Notes under the pieces: generated by a model
Seen by the model: only the letters and a program-made list of their open reading frames with translations
The model's database searches: none
Told to the model about the DNA's origin: nothing
Shown: positions 9,026-17,880 of the stretch, one piece after another
Layout of the letters: each line of letters begins with the position of its first letter
How positions within the stretch are numbered: the first letter of the stretch is position 1
Assembly (NCBI GenBank): GCA_031292575.1
Contig: JARLGX010000031.1
Span: 1-64,000, forward strand
DNA length: 64,000 nt
Direction of reading: 5' to 3'
Source of the DNA: Paludibacter sp.
Lineage (GTDB): Bacteria > Bacteroidota > Bacteroidia > Bacteroidales > Paludibacteraceae
Position numbers and translations under genes: made by a program

Positions 9026-9096
9026 TTGTCTTACTAAGATTCGAACTTAGACAGGCAGATCCAGAAACTGCAGTGCTACCATTACACCATAAGACA
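9026..9096 (-). tRNA. tRNA-Gln (anticodon CUG)
   Basis: On the minus strand a full cloverleaf folds: acceptor TGTCTTA/TAAGACA, D-arm GTG...CAC, anticodon loop TTCTGGA, and T-arm loop TTCGAAT. Positions 34-36 read CTG. The weak first pair U1-A72 is also typical of tRNA-Gln. CCA is not encoded. Pair 31-39 is a T-T mismatch, as in the neighbouring tRNA. Confidence 0.9.
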
Positions 9097-9191
9097 ATTT
9101 ATATTTTGAGAAAATCAGTATCCGGGGTTCTGATTTGTTTTGCGTGTCAAAATTACAAAAATAATTTGTTTTGACAAGCCAAGGTTGAAAA

Positions 9192-9225
9192 AACGGTTGA
9201 AATTCACTTTTGAATTTCAACCGTT
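9192..9225 (-). terminator. terminator of tRNA-Gln(UUG)
   Basis: AACGGTTGAAATTCA (9192-9206) and its exact complement (9211-9225) enclose a 4-nt loop. On the minus strand the stem is followed by TTTTTT. It lies 10 bp after the tRNA-Gln(UUG) 3' end. Confidence 0.8.
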
Positions 9226-9234
9226 GAGGTTTTG

Positions 9235-9305
9235 TTGTCTCACCAAGACTCGAACTTGGTCAGGCAGAACCAAAAACTGCAGTGCTACCATTACACCATG
9301 AGACA
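9235..9305 (-). tRNA. tRNA-Gln (anticodon UUG)
   Basis: The minus strand folds as acceptor TGTCTCA/TGAGACA, D-arm GTG...CAC, anticodon loop TTTTGGT and T-arm CCAAG-TTCGAGT-CTTGG. The anticodon is TTG, so glutamine. It is closely similar to the CUG tRNA 140 bp away, so the two arose by duplication. No CCA is encoded. Confidence 0.92.
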
Positions 9306-9401
9306 ATCGTTGGGCTTTATTTCTAAAGCGGTGCAAAGATACGAATTTTTTCTTTTTGCCAAAACGTTTTTAAAAATTATTTCTAAATAGCTTGATACCG
9401 T

Positions 9402-10694
9402 TTACTCTGCTATCAGTAAATAATAATTTTTCTTCCCTTTTTGAATCAATAGGTATTTGTTGTTCAGCAGTTTTGATCCATCAAGAATTTCATCCTGATT
9501 TTCTATTTTTTCTTTATTAATGCTCACGCCACCCGCCTGAACCAACTTGCGCATTTCACCTTTGGAGGGAAAAACGGCGGCTGTTTCGGTCAGTAAATCA
9601 ATGGCTTTTATACCCGCTTCGAGTGTTGTTTTAGAAATTGTAAATTGAGGAACGCCATCAAATACTGCCAATAACGTATCTTCATCGAGCTTTTTCAATG
9701 AGTCGGACGTTGAATTTCCAAAAAGGATATTCGAGGCTTCAAGTGCAGCCTGATAATCTTCTTTGGAATGAACCATGATGGTTACTTCCTGTGCCAACCG
9801 TTTTTGAAGCAACCGTAAATGTGGAGCTTGTGTGTGTTCGGCAATTAGCGTATCAGCTTCTTCTTTGTTAATTGTAGTGAAGACTTTGATATATTTTTCG
9901 GCATCGGCATCGCTAATGTTTAACCAAAACTGATAGAATTTATACGGCGAAGTATACCGACGATCCAACCAAACGTTCCCGCTTTCGGTTTTTCCAAATT
10001 TACCGCCATCAGCTTTAGTTATCAGGTTTATTGTCAATGCAAAAGCTTCATTGCTTGTTTTACGACGAATCAGTTCAGTTCCAGTGGTGATATTTCCCCA
10101 CTGATCGGAACCGCCCATTTGCAATTTGCAATTCATATTTTGATTAAGATACAGGAAATCGTATCCTTGAACCAACTGATAGGTGAATTCTGTAAACGAC
10201 ATGCCTTGCTTTGATTCTTCGCCCAACCGTTTTTTTACCGAGTCTTTCGACATCATGTAATTTACGGTAATGTGCTTCCCAATATCACGAATAAATTCGA
10301 GGAAAGAAAAGCTTTTCATCCAGTCGTAGTTATTTACCATCTCGGCTTTATTTGGAATTTCGGAGTCAAAATCAAGGAACTTTGACAGCTGGGCTTTGAT
10401 GCCATTCAGATTCTTTTGAAGTGTTTCCTCGTCTAATAAATTGCGTTCTTGCGATTTGCCTGATGGGTCACCAATCATTCCTGTTGCACCGCCAACCAGA
10501 ACAATTGGTTTGTGACCGGCTGCCTGAAACCGTTTCAATAACATGATTTGCGCGAAACTGCCCACGTGTAACGAATCGGAAGTTGGGTCAAAGCCGATAT
10601 ATGCAGCAGTCATTTCCTTTTTCAATTGTTCTTCGGTTCCGGGCATTACGGAATGAATCATTCCTCTCCACTGCAATTCTTCAATAAAATCCAT
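9402..10694 (-). CDS. tyrS: tyrosyl-tRNA synthetase
   Basis: A 430-residue class I aminoacyl-tRNA synthetase charging tRNA-Tyr. The HIGH-type motif is HVGS at residues 43-46 in [13 protein letters not shown], and the KMSKS-type motif is KFGKTES at 232-238. Tyrosine-binding residues lie in YDF...[10 protein letters not shown] around 178-201. A C-terminal S4 RNA-binding domain (about 350-430, with [15 protein letters not shown]) completes the normal length. A clear promoter is 50-85 bp upstream. Confidence 0.97.
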   Translation of the reverse strand: MDFIEELQWRGMIHSVMPGTEEQLKKEMTAAYIGFDPTSDSLHVGSFAQIMLLKRFQAAGHKPIVLVGGATGMIGDPSGKSQERNLLDEETLQKNLNGIKAQLSKFLDFDSEIPNKAEMVNNYDWMKSFSFLEFIRDIGKHITVNYMMSKDSVKKRLGEESKQGMSFTEFTYQLVQGYDFLYLNQNMNCKLQMGGSDQWGNITTGTELIRRKTSNEAFALTINLITKADGGKFGKTESGNVWLDRRYTSPYKFYQFWLNISDADAEKYIKVFTTINKEEADTLIAEHTQAPHLRLLQKRLAQEVTIMVHSKEDYQAALEASNILFGNSTSDSLKKLDEDTLLAVFDGVPQFTISKTTLEAGIKAIDLLTETAAVFPSKGEMRKLVQAGGVSINKEKIENQDEILDGSKLLNNKYLLIQKGKKNYYLLIAE

Positions 10695-10746
10695 CTGTTT
10701 TTATGCTTTTATAGTCTGTTTAATATCCATCTTTTTTATGAACGCG

Positions 10747-10778
10747 CAAAGATACAACAATTTGCTTTTACCAACAAA
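10747..10778 (-). promoter_or_regulatory. tyrS promoter
   Basis: On the minus strand TTTG (10775-10778), a 20-nt spacer and TATCTTTG (10747-10754) form a full Bacteroidota-type promoter. The tyrS ATG is 53 bp downstream of the -7 box. Confidence 0.7.
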
Positions 10779-10831
10779 AACTTGTCTTTTACGTTCAATT
10801 GATTGGAAATATGAAATGAACTTTTAGTTTT

Positions 10832-10862
10832 TTTGTGCACTAACTTTTTTTCAGTACTTTCG
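10832..10862 (+). promoter_or_regulatory. promoter of the split 5'-nucleotidase operon
   Basis: TTTG (10832-10835), a 19-nt spacer and TACTTTCG (10855-10862), one mismatch from TAnnTTTG. The first start codon is at 10900. Confidence 0.6.
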
Positions 10863-10899
10863 TTACCTTTTCTAAGTTATATATCAAACCATATCATTT

Positions 10900-11661
10900 A
10901 TGAGCTTAAGAAATTATTTAATAATCCCTCTTTTTGCAATTGCGGCTCTATCGTGTAGCCATAAAACATGGCAAATAGTTCAGGCCACATCGGTGAAAAT
11001 TCCTATCGACAGTAGCACAGAAGCAATTGCCGATAAAAATTATGAAGCTTACTTGCAACCTGTAAAACTGAAGATTGATTCGCAGATGAATGTTGTAATC
11101 GGACAGGCAGCAGAAACTATGACAGGTCATGGTCCGGAAAGTTTGCTTTCGAACTTCAGTGCTGATGTTTATAGGCAGACAGCGTCAGGCTATTTAGGTC
11201 GGAACTTGGACATATCAATCGTAAATTTGGGTGGCTTGCGTACGGTAGTACCTTCTGGTGACATTACAATTAAAAAAGTATTTGAGCTTATGCCATTCGA
11301 AAATGAGTTGGTAATTCTTTGGTTGAAAGGCGACAAACTAAATGAGTTGCTCCAATTTTTTGCAAGTATAGGTGGACAGGGAGTTTCGGGATTGCGTATG
11401 GAAATTAGCAAAGGTAAAGCCGTGAACATTACCATCGATGGAAAACCATTGGACAAAGAAAAAATCTATAGCGTTGCCACCAACGATTATTTGGCGGCAG
11501 GCAACGATGATATGTTCCAATTGGCTCAGTATGAAAAACAGGTAAATACAGGCATAAAGGTGCGGGATATGTTGCTCGATTATATTAAAAATGAAACAAA
11601 AAAAGGAAATAAGATTCAATCTAAATTGGATGGGAGAATAACAGTAATTAGTCGGCAGTAA
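10900..11661 (+). CDS. 5'-nucleotidase C-terminal-domain lipoprotein
   Basis: A 253-residue lipoprotein: signal segment with lipobox ALSC and Cys19. The mature part matches the substrate-binding C-terminal domain of UshA-type 5'-nucleotidases, with GPESLLSNFSADV, DISIVNLGGLRTVVPSGDIT, the FELMPFENELVILWLKG segment and YSVATNDYLAAGNDD. It lacks the metal-dependent catalytic domain, which is encoded by the next gene, 26 bp downstream. The two proteins probably act together on the periplasmic or surface side to hydrolyse nucleotides. The order is reversed relative to the fused enzyme. Confidence 0.85.
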   Translation: MSLRNYLIIPLFAIAALSCSHKTWQIVQATSVKIPIDSSTEAIADKNYEAYLQPVKLKIDSQMNVVIGQAAETMTGHGPESLLSNFSADVYRQTASGYLGRNLDISIVNLGGLRTVVPSGDITIKKVFELMPFENELVILWLKGDKLNELLQFFASIGGQGVSGLRMEISKGKAVNITIDGKPLDKEKIYSVATNDYLAAGNDDMFQLAQYEKQVNTGIKVRDMLLDYIKNETKKGNKIQSKLDGRITVISRQ

Positions 11662-11687
11662 ATAATCAGTAGTAAAAAAGAAATATT

Positions 11688-12566
11688 ATGAAAATACAAG
11701 ATAAGTCAATAATTAAGTTTCATGGTCTAATAATTCTATTGATTTTCTTCACTGTTTCGGTGTTGGGTCAACAAAAGATAAAACTGGTAATTTTACATAC
11801 CAATGATACGCACAGTCAGGTGGAACCAACTGAGAAATCGAGTTTGAAAACAGCCGACATGGGGGGTTATGCCCGCAGGATGGGAGTGATTAAGCAAATA
11901 CGTGAACACGAAAAGAATGTGCTACTGGTGGATGCCGGCGATTATTGCCAGGGCACTCCGTATTTTAATTTTTTCAACGGTCGTGTGGAGATTGACGCTA
12001 TGAACCGTATGAAATACGATGCCGGAACTCTTGGGAATCATGAGTTTGATAATGGAATAGATACCTTGGCGGAAGTTTTGAAGAAAGCTCAATTTCCCCT
12101 GATAAGTTCAAATTATGATTTGTCTAAAACGGCTTTAAATGGGATGATAAAACCCTATATTGTACTTAAGCGTGCAGGGCTCCGCATTGGTATTATGGCA
12201 CTTGATGTAAATCCGAACAGCCTGATTTTTCAGAAAAACTACAAAGGGATGATTTACGAAGATCCTATTGAAAAAGCGAATGAAATTTCTACCCTATTGA
12301 AGAAAAAAGAAAAATGTGATGTGATTATTTGTTTGTCTCACCTTGGAGCAGTCAGCCCCAAAGGAGTTGTCAACGACTTTGAAGTGGCACATAACACACG
12401 TTACATCGACGTCATCATTGGTGGACATTCGCACAGCATGGTAACCAATACCACCGAAAAAAATGCGGATGGAAAACCCATCGTAATTGCTCAAATGGGG
12501 AAAAGCGGTTTATACTTGGGCAAAGTGGAATTGGAGTTAGAGAAGAAATTGGTCACTAAATGGTAG
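11688..12566 (+). CDS. 5'-nucleotidase metallophosphatase domain
   Basis: A 292-residue exported metallophosphoesterase, signal peptide about residues 1-28 ending in VLGQ. The binuclear metal motifs are complete: HTNDTH with Asp40 and His42, DAGDYCQG around Asp85, the GNHEFDNG motif with Asn117 and His118, His218 in CLSHLG, and GGHSH with His247 and His249. It is the catalytic half of a UshA-like nucleotidase; the substrate-binding half is the preceding gene. Its last 11 bp overlap the end of the convergent isochorismatase-like gene. Confidence 0.88.
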   Translation: MKIQDKSIIKFHGLIILLIFFTVSVLGQQKIKLVILHTNDTHSQVEPTEKSSLKTADMGGYARRMGVIKQIREHEKNVLLVDAGDYCQGTPYFNFFNGRVEIDAMNRMKYDAGTLGNHEFDNGIDTLAEVLKKAQFPLISSNYDLSKTALNGMIKPYIVLKRAGLRIGIMALDVNPNSLIFQKNYKGMIYEDPIEKANEISTLLKKKEKCDVIICLSHLGAVSPKGVVNDFEVAHNTRYIDVIIGGHSHSMVTNTTEKNADGKPIVIAQMGKSGLYLGKVELELEKKLVTKW

Positions 12567-13152
12567 CAAGGTTTTGTACTGAATAATTATTTTCACACCA
12601 TTTATCGGAAGTAATAACTTCTGCCTGCCTTGGGAAAATTTTAGTAGTAAGCACCCTATGCACTTCCTCGTCCAGATCGGCACAACAATCCGCAAGAACA
12701 GTTAGGGAATAATCTTTGTCAGCTGCTTCACGCAAAGTAGAGAGAACCACTCCGCTGGTAGCAATACCCGTAAGTACAAGGTGCTTTATTTCCATCGACC
12801 TAAGTACTACTTCCAGATCGCTGCCGGTAAAAGCGCTGACTCTCTTTTTAGTTATAATAATATCCCCCGGTTGTGGTTCAACAGATTCATGAACCTGGGT
12901 TGACTCTTCGTTGTCAAAAGCCATGTCGCCGTTTTTTAATACCGAAAAGGATTTGTTGTAAGCACTGGCCTCAGGATATCCTTTACGAAATCCAACAACG
13001 ACATAAATTACCGGTATATTATTTTCACGAGCTGATTTTATGGCTTTTTTAATTGAATGTGTAAAAACGGATGCATCATTTAGCCTGCTCAAAGTAACTC
13101 CCTGAATATCCATAACCAGAAGAGCTGTGTTTTGATTAATATTCTTTTCCAT
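12556..13152 (-). CDS. isochorismatase-family hydrolase
   Basis: A 198-residue alpha/beta hydrolase of the isochorismatase-like family. Asp15 (LLVMDIQ) and Lys102/Lys103 (TKKRVSAF) fit two members of the catalytic triad. At the third position, in GIATSGVVLST (residues 129-139), Val135 stands where nicotinamidase-type members carry the nucleophilic Cys, so amidase chemistry is unlikely. This Cys-less variant is a recognisable subgroup in many bacteria; its substrate is unknown to me. It is the last gene of a marR-led operon and its ATG overlaps the preceding stop as TAATG. The 3' end overlaps the convergent nucleotidase gene by 11 bp. Confidence 0.85.
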   Translation of the reverse strand: MEKNINQNTALLVMDIQGVTLSRLNDASVFTHSIKKAIKSARENNIPVIYVVVGFRKGYPEASAYNKSFSVLKNGDMAFDNEESTQVHESVEPQPGDIIITKKRVSAFTGSDLEVVLRSMEIKHLVLTGIATSGVVLSTLREAADKDYSLTVLADCCADLDEEVHRVLTTKIFPRQAEVITSDKWCENNYSVQNLATI

Positions 13153-13466
13153 TATTCTTTGTCTTTTTTTGAAAAGTTTAAACTTATCATACCGGTTGCG
13201 AGTATTCCTGCGAAAAAGGTAATTACTAAAAGCGTATGATTCGAAGTAAGTTTGCTTGTGTTGAAGAGAATGTATCCGATAGCAAGGTTAAAACACGCCC
13301 ATAAAGTATTCAGTAATGGCGATGAAAGCCCTTTGCCGGGCGGTTTGGAAAACGGAGTGGGAAATTTATCCCCTGAAAGCCCGTGTACTAAATGAGGAAT
13401 TGCATTTGTCAAAATCATTCCCGCAAAAAAGGCGGCAAGATAATGATACCATAGTATTGTTTCCAT
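13152..13466 (-). CDS. small integral membrane protein, unknown
   Basis: A 104-residue protein with three predicted membrane helices (about residues 5-27, 52-70 and 76-96). The first linker has HLVHGLSGDKFPTPFSKPPGKGLSSP, split here only for description; the HLVHG histidines and the PTPF-KPPG turn look like conserved positions. I recall similar unnamed small proteins in Bacteroidota and Proteobacteria but no function. It sits between the MFS exporter (28 bp upstream) and the isochorismatase-like gene (1-bp overlap), so it belongs to the marR operon. Confidence 0.7.
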   Translation of the reverse strand: METILWYHYLAAFFAGMILTNAIPHLVHGLSGDKFPTPFSKPPGKGLSSPLLNTLWACFNLAIGYILFNTSKLTSNHTLLVITFFAGILATGMISLNFSKKDKE

Positions 13467-13494
13467 TGGAGTCGATATTTTAATTTATTTCTTG

Positions 13495-14760
13495 TTAGTT
13501 GATAATGGCAGTAGAATTTTCGGAGTCTATAAACACGATTTCACTTGTTTTGGTCGAATTTCTTTTCAATAAAAAAGGCAGAAATAACAAAGCAATTAAA
13601 ACAGCTGCAATTCCCTGTGCTAAAATAGCGTTTTGCGCACCAATGCGTTGCGATACTGTTCCAATGAGCAACCCGCCCAAAGGCTGCATTCCGAAAAAGG
13701 CCATGGCAAAGAAACTGATTGCGCGTCCTCGCATTTCGATGGATGCTCCGGTTTGTACAATGGTGTTGCTTATAGTTGTTTGTGACATGGTGGCAAAGCC
13801 CGCCAGCATGGCAAAAAACAAAGCAACCGACAAATTCGTCATGTGTGAGAACAAAGCCAACGCTGCTCCAAAGAGCAATAGATTGAAAAACAAAATCTTT
13901 TTAAAATTCACATCCGGTTTTAATGTGGCGAGAAAAACAGCCCCAATCAATGCCCCAAGTCCTATGGCACTGTTCAGATAACCAAAAGTTGAAGCATTCC
14001 CTTTAAAAATCACTTTGGCATATACCGGAAGTAAAGTGTTGTAGGGCAAAACCAATAAACTGGCAAATGCCAGCAATAAAATGACTTTACCAAGAGTCGG
14101 AGTGTTTTTCAAATAGACAAATCCTTCTTTAAACTCTTTCATGGCATTTTTCGATTGTTTCGGAGGAATAAATGCCGGGAATTTTATAAACAGCAAAGAA
14201 GTCAACACTGCCAAATAACTTAGTGCATTGATTAGGAAGCAAGTTCCCGCACCGAGTTTTTCCAACACGATTCCTGAAATGGCCGGTCCAATCAGCAAAG
14301 CAAATTTTCCCATCGATGAATTGAGTGCTATGGCGTTTGGCAAATCTTCTTTTTTAGCTACCATCTCATTTACCATCGATTGTCTGGAAGGAATATCGAA
14401 GGCGTTAATGATTCCCAGTGCCACGCTGAGTGAAAGAATCTCCCACACCGTGTAGCGGGTAAAAATAACCAACGCTGCAAGCAGAAAAGCCTGAATCATG
14501 GATGCAGTTTGAGTAATGATCGTCACCCGATAACGGTTATAGCGGTCGGACACCACGCCACCCCAGGGTGAAAAAATAAAAGAAGGAAATTGAGTGGCAA
14601 ATGCTGCTAAGCCAAGCATAAAAGCTGAATGAGTTTGGGCATAAATCAGCCAGTATACTGCAGTTCGTTGCATCCATGTTCCAATCAACGATACGGATTG
14701 CCCTGAAAAATACAAACTGTAATTGCGGCTTCTAAATGCCCTGAACATACTGATATTCAT
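13495..14760 (-). CDS. MFS transporter, EntS-like exporter family
   Basis: A 421-residue protein with about 12 hydrophobic helices and the features of the MFS subgroup that includes enterobactin exporter EntS: N-terminal FRAFRSRNYSLYFSGQSVSLIGTWMQ-type start, SDRYNRYRV in the loop between helices 2 and 3, and SRQSMVNEMV after helix 5. It probably exports a small molecule by proton antiport across the inner membrane. It starts 5 bp after the MarR gene, so the regulator very likely controls it. The substrate cannot be read from the sequence. Confidence 0.87.
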   Translation of the reverse strand: MNISMFRAFRSRNYSLYFSGQSVSLIGTWMQRTAVYWLIYAQTHSAFMLGLAAFATQFPSFIFSPWGGVVSDRYNRYRVTIITQTASMIQAFLLAALVIFTRYTVWEILSLSVALGIINAFDIPSRQSMVNEMVAKKEDLPNAIALNSSMGKFALLIGPAISGIVLEKLGAGTCFLINALSYLAVLTSLLFIKFPAFIPPKQSKNAMKEFKEGFVYLKNTPTLGKVILLLAFASLLVLPYNTLLPVYAKVIFKGNASTFGYLNSAIGLGALIGAVFLATLKPDVNFKKILFFNLLLFGAALALFSHMTNLSVALFFAMLAGFATMSQTTISNTIVQTGASIEMRGRAISFFAMAFFGMQPLGGLLIGTVSQRIGAQNAILAQGIAAVLIALLFLPFLLKRNSTKTSEIVFIDSENSTAIIN

Positions 14761-14765
14761 CCGTT

Positions 14766-15197
14766 TTAATCAACAAGTTTTGTTAGTATGGCAATGGCAT
14801 TCATTAATGTCTCTTTTTCCGAATCGTTGGTTTTCTCTGAAATTGTTTTTGCCAACCATTCCATTTTTTGATTCATTCTTAACTCTACAAACTCTTTTCC
14901 CAAAGGAGTTATTGTTATAATAACTTTTCGTTTATCTTCCTGCGAAGGTGTTTTTTCAATCAAACCGTTATCGTGAAGTTTATTGATGATTTGAGACATC
15001 GACTGGCTGGTAACTTTCTCTTTAGCTGCCAGTTCGGATGGGAGCATTTCTCCCTGTTTATAAATTAAAGACAAAGTGGAACGTTCGGTCATAGAAAGTA
15101 TTTCATCCTCTTTAAGCTCACTGCGCATGACCTTTACCAAACGTGAAATGGAAACCCGTAACCTGGAAGCCAGTTCATTATCATTTATTTCCAACAT
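14766..15197 (-). CDS. MarR-family transcriptional regulator
   Basis: A 143-residue winged-helix regulator of MarR type. The recognition helix is in LAAKEKVTSQSMSQIINKLHDNGLIEK and the wing in SQEDKRKVIITITPLGKEFVE, both classic. It is the first gene of a four-gene operon with an MFS exporter, a small membrane protein and an isochorismatase-like hydrolase. A palindrome, ACTTTGCAAAGT, overlaps its own -7 box, so autorepression relieved by a small ligand is likely. Confidence 0.92.
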   Translation of the reverse strand: MLEINDNELASRLRVSISRLVKVMRSELKEDEILSMTERSTLSLIYKQGEMLPSELAAKEKVTSQSMSQIINKLHDNGLIEKTPSQEDKRKVIITITPLGKEFVELRMNQKMEWLAKTISEKTNDSEKETLMNAIAILTKLVD

Positions 15198-15228
15198 ATT
15201 TCAATTACTAAAGTTGTTTACTAAGTTT

Positions 15229-15265
15229 ACTTTGCAAAGTTACTTTATTATTTTTGAATGCACAA
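15229..15265 (-). promoter_or_regulatory. marR operon promoter with palindromic operator
   Basis: On the minus strand TTG (15263-15265), a 20-nt spacer and TAACTTTG (15235-15242) form a good promoter. A perfect 12-bp palindrome ACTTTGCAAAGT (15229-15240) overlaps the -7 box and is the candidate MarR site. Confidence 0.65.
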
Positions 15266-15295
15266 TAGTTCCTATGAATTAATTTTAATTTGTCA

Positions 15296-15712
15296 TTATG
15301 CAATAAAACCATTTTTATCGGGTATTGGAGAGCCGTGTGGGTCAATCTTCGGAAAATCAAGCAGTTCATCCATCCGCTCGAAAAATACAGAAGAATTGAT
15401 ATGTTCCACTTGTTCGGCAATTTCGTGAACAACATCCAATCCAAAACCCATTTTATTGACCAAAAACATTTCAGTTAAACGATGTTTCCGCGTTACCAGA
15501 GCGGCTTGTTTTTTCCCTTTTTCGGTTAGTGAAAGGGGTTTGTATTTCTCATAATTGACCAACCCCTGGTTTTTAAGGTTCTTAACCATACTATTAACCG
15601 TAGGCAAACTTACTTTTAGCAAGTTGCTTAATGCCGATACATTAACTTCCTCTTTTAAGTTTGAAAGGCTGTATAATGCCTTTAAATAATTTTCTTCTGC
15701 TGTTGATGCCAT
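15296..15712 (-). CDS. DtxR/MntR-family metal-dependent repressor
   Basis: A 138-residue regulator with an N-terminal winged helix (LKVSLPTVNSMVKNLKNQGLV, described in two parts) and the DtxR dimerisation domain. The metal-binding residues of MntR are matched by His77, Glu100, Glu103 and His104 in RKHRL and EIAEQVEH. It ends at DPHGSPIPDKNGFIA and lacks the C-terminal FeoA/SH3-like domain of longer family members; B. subtilis MntR (142 residues) is equally short, so truncation need not be assumed. Divergent from the Nramp gene, which fits Mn(II)-responsive repression of uptake. Confidence 0.88.
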   Translation of the reverse strand: MASTAEENYLKALYSLSNLKEEVNVSALSNLLKVSLPTVNSMVKNLKNQGLVNYEKYKPLSLTEKGKKQAALVTRKHRLTEMFLVNKMGFGLDVVHEIAEQVEHINSSVFFERMDELLDFPKIDPHGSPIPDKNGFIA

Positions 15713-15761
15713 GATTATATACTTTTCAAATAATAGCTAAACAATTTAACTCCTCTATTTG

Positions 15762-15775
15762 TTAGATGAGTCTAA
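15762..15775. promoter_or_regulatory. candidate MntR/DtxR operator
   Basis: TTAGA-TGAG-TCTAA is a 5-bp inverted repeat in the 103-bp gap between the divergent mntR-like and Nramp genes. Its layout resembles DtxR/MntR-type sites (TTAGG...CCTAA). One site could control both genes. Confidence 0.5.
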
Positions 15776-15815
15776 GTTATTGTTGAAAAAAAGTTGAAAC
15801 TATAGATAGTAAAAA

Positions 15816-17678
15816 ATGAGATCTGAATCTTTAAGCGAAGTACATTCAAGTGTACGAACAGATAGAAAAGGCTGGAGAAAAATATTAGCGTTTATTGGCC
15901 CTGCGTATTTAGTCAGCGTTGGATATATGGATCCGGGTAACTGGGCAACTGATATAGCGGGTGGTTCCGAGTTTGGGTATAAATTGATTTGGGTATTACT
16001 CATGTCGAACTTAATTGCCGTATTGTTACAGTCATTGAGTGCGCGTTTAGGAATAGTTGGGGGTATGGATTTGGCTCAGGCATCAAAAAATGCGTATCCA
16101 AAATGGGCAAATATTCCATTGTATATTTTGGCAGAAATAGCCATAGCTGCTTGCGATTTGGCAGAAATTGTGGGTATGGCCATTGGATTAAATTTATTAT
16201 TTGGTCTGCCACTTATTTGGGGTATCAGCATAACAGCATTTGATACAATTCTGCTTTTATTTCTATTAAAAAAAGGAATTCGAACCATGGAAATTTTTAT
16301 TGTTTCGCTGGTTTTTATTATTGGTCTTTCTTTTTTGATAGAAATGTTTATCATTGGTCCTGATTATGGAGAACTGGCAAAAGGCTTTCTTCCATCGAGT
16401 CTCAATACTGATGGGTTGTACATTGCAATAGGCATTATCGGAGCCACTGTGATGCCTCATAACCTGTATTTACATTCATCGTTGGTTCAAACCCGAAAAT
16501 TTGACCGAACGCATGAAGGAATGAAAAACGCGATAAAAATGAATTTATTTGATACCACCATTGCATTAAATATGGCGTTTTTTGTGAATGTTTCTATATT
16601 GGTATTGGCGGCAGCAGCGTTTTATGTAAATGGTTATTTTCATGTTGCCGAAATTCAGGATGCTTCAAAACTGTTGAATCATTTGTTTGGAAAAGCTGCT
16701 CCAACTCTTTTCGCCATTGCATTAATTGCCTCAGGACAAAGCTCAACGATAACAGGCACCTTAGCCGGACAAATTGTGATGGAAGGTCATTTAAATTTAA
16801 GAATTCAACCCTGGATAAGAAGGTTAATTACCCGATTATTGGCAATAATTCCGGCTTTGTTTACAATAATTTATTTTGGTGACAAAGCGCTTGGAGGTTT
16901 GTTGATTTTAAGTCAAGTAATTTTGAGTCTTCAACTTGGGTTTGCAGTTATTCCGCTTATTCATTTTAATTCAGATAAAAAATTAATGAAAGAATTTACT
17001 ATCAAATTATGGGTGAAAATTTTGGCGTGGTTGAGTGCTGCCATTATCGTATACTTGAATATCCATCTTGTAATTGATGAAATTTCAGGTTGGATAGCAA
17101 GTGCAGGGGGAGGCAAGATTTTTATTTATACATTGGTTATGCCTTTTTTCATTGGAAGTATTGCTCTTTTAGCTTATATTTTTATACATCCATTTATCAC
17201 TTCAACCTGGAAGAAAAAGTCTCAATTACCTCACGGGCAAGCATTGGATTTTACCGAATCTGCTTCAATTGAGTACAAGCATATTGGTATTGCCATCGAT
17301 TTTTCGTGGAATGATCAGAAAATAATAAAAAGTGCCTTGAATCAAGGAGGAAAATCGGCCACTTACACGTTTATTCACGTGGTTGAAAGTGCTGCAGCAA
17401 GGTATTTGGGCAAGAACACTATGGATTATGAAACACAATTAGACCATGATAGTTTGATAAAATATCAGAAAAATCTGAGTGACTTAGGTTATAAATCTAA
17501 TATCCAAATAGGTTTTGGAGGAGCCGCTGCTGAAATTACACGAATAATTTTACATCATGACATTGATTTACTTGTCATGGGCGCACATGGGCATAAAGGC
17601 TTTAAAGACATGGTGTTTGGCACAACAGTGGATGCTGTGAGACATAAAATTAAAATTCCTTTGTTCATAATAAACTAA
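15816..17678 (+). CDS. Nramp divalent metal transporter with C-terminal UspA domain
   Basis: A 620-residue fusion. Residues about 20-460 are an Nramp (MntH-type) proton-coupled Mn(II)/Fe(II) importer with 11-12 helices; the metal-binding motifs DPGNWATD (39-46) and MPHNLYLHS (213-221) are intact. Residues about 488-620 are a universal stress protein domain with the ATP-binding signature G-x2-G-x9-G-T at 589-603 (MGAHGHKG...FGTT). The Usp domain may sense ATP or stress and tune transport; that is inference. Divergent from an MntR-like repressor and followed by a good terminator. Confidence 0.93.
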   Translation: MRSESLSEVHSSVRTDRKGWRKILAFIGPAYLVSVGYMDPGNWATDIAGGSEFGYKLIWVLLMSNLIAVLLQSLSARLGIVGGMDLAQASKNAYPKWANIPLYILAEIAIAACDLAEIVGMAIGLNLLFGLPLIWGISITAFDTILLLFLLKKGIRTMEIFIVSLVFIIGLSFLIEMFIIGPDYGELAKGFLPSSLNTDGLYIAIGIIGATVMPHNLYLHSSLVQTRKFDRTHEGMKNAIKMNLFDTTIALNMAFFVNVSILVLAAAAFYVNGYFHVAEIQDASKLLNHLFGKAAPTLFAIALIASGQSSTITGTLAGQIVMEGHLNLRIQPWIRRLITRLLAIIPALFTIIYFGDKALGGLLILSQVILSLQLGFAVIPLIHFNSDKKLMKEFTIKLWVKILAWLSAAIIVYLNIHLVIDEISGWIASAGGGKIFIYTLVMPFFIGSIALLAYIFIHPFITSTWKKKSQLPHGQALDFTESASIEYKHIGIAIDFSWNDQKIIKSALNQGGKSATYTFIHVVESAAARYLGKNTMDYETQLDHDSLIKYQKNLSDLGYKSNIQIGFGGAAAEITRIILHHDIDLLVMGAHGHKGFKDMVFGTTVDAVRHKIKIPLFIIN

Positions 17679-17730
17679 TGTTATAAAACCGAGCAACAGA
17701 CTACCATTAATTTATATTTCAATCAAATAA

Positions 17731-17767
17731 AGTCTCCAAACTCTACCAGAGAGTGGAGACTCTTTTT
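17731..17767 (+). terminator. terminator of the Nramp-Usp gene
   Basis: AGTCTCCA (17731-17738) pairs with TGGAGACT (17754-17761), with further inner CTCT/AGAG pairing, followed by TTTTT. It lies about 50 bp after the stop codon. Confidence 0.75.
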
Positions 17768-17880
17768 ATTTATAAACATACAATAATTTAGACCAATGCT
17801 ATTGACTTGATTTGTAATGTGCGTGGAATAAAAACTACAAAAATTACCAATTGCATACGAATTTAACGTTAGTTTGTTAA

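Noticed and set aside
15208-15712. Frameshift of the MntR-like gene removing a FeoA-type domain
   Set aside because: The DNA after its stop is the marR promoter region, and no FeoA-like sequence is found in another frame; short MntR proteins are normal.
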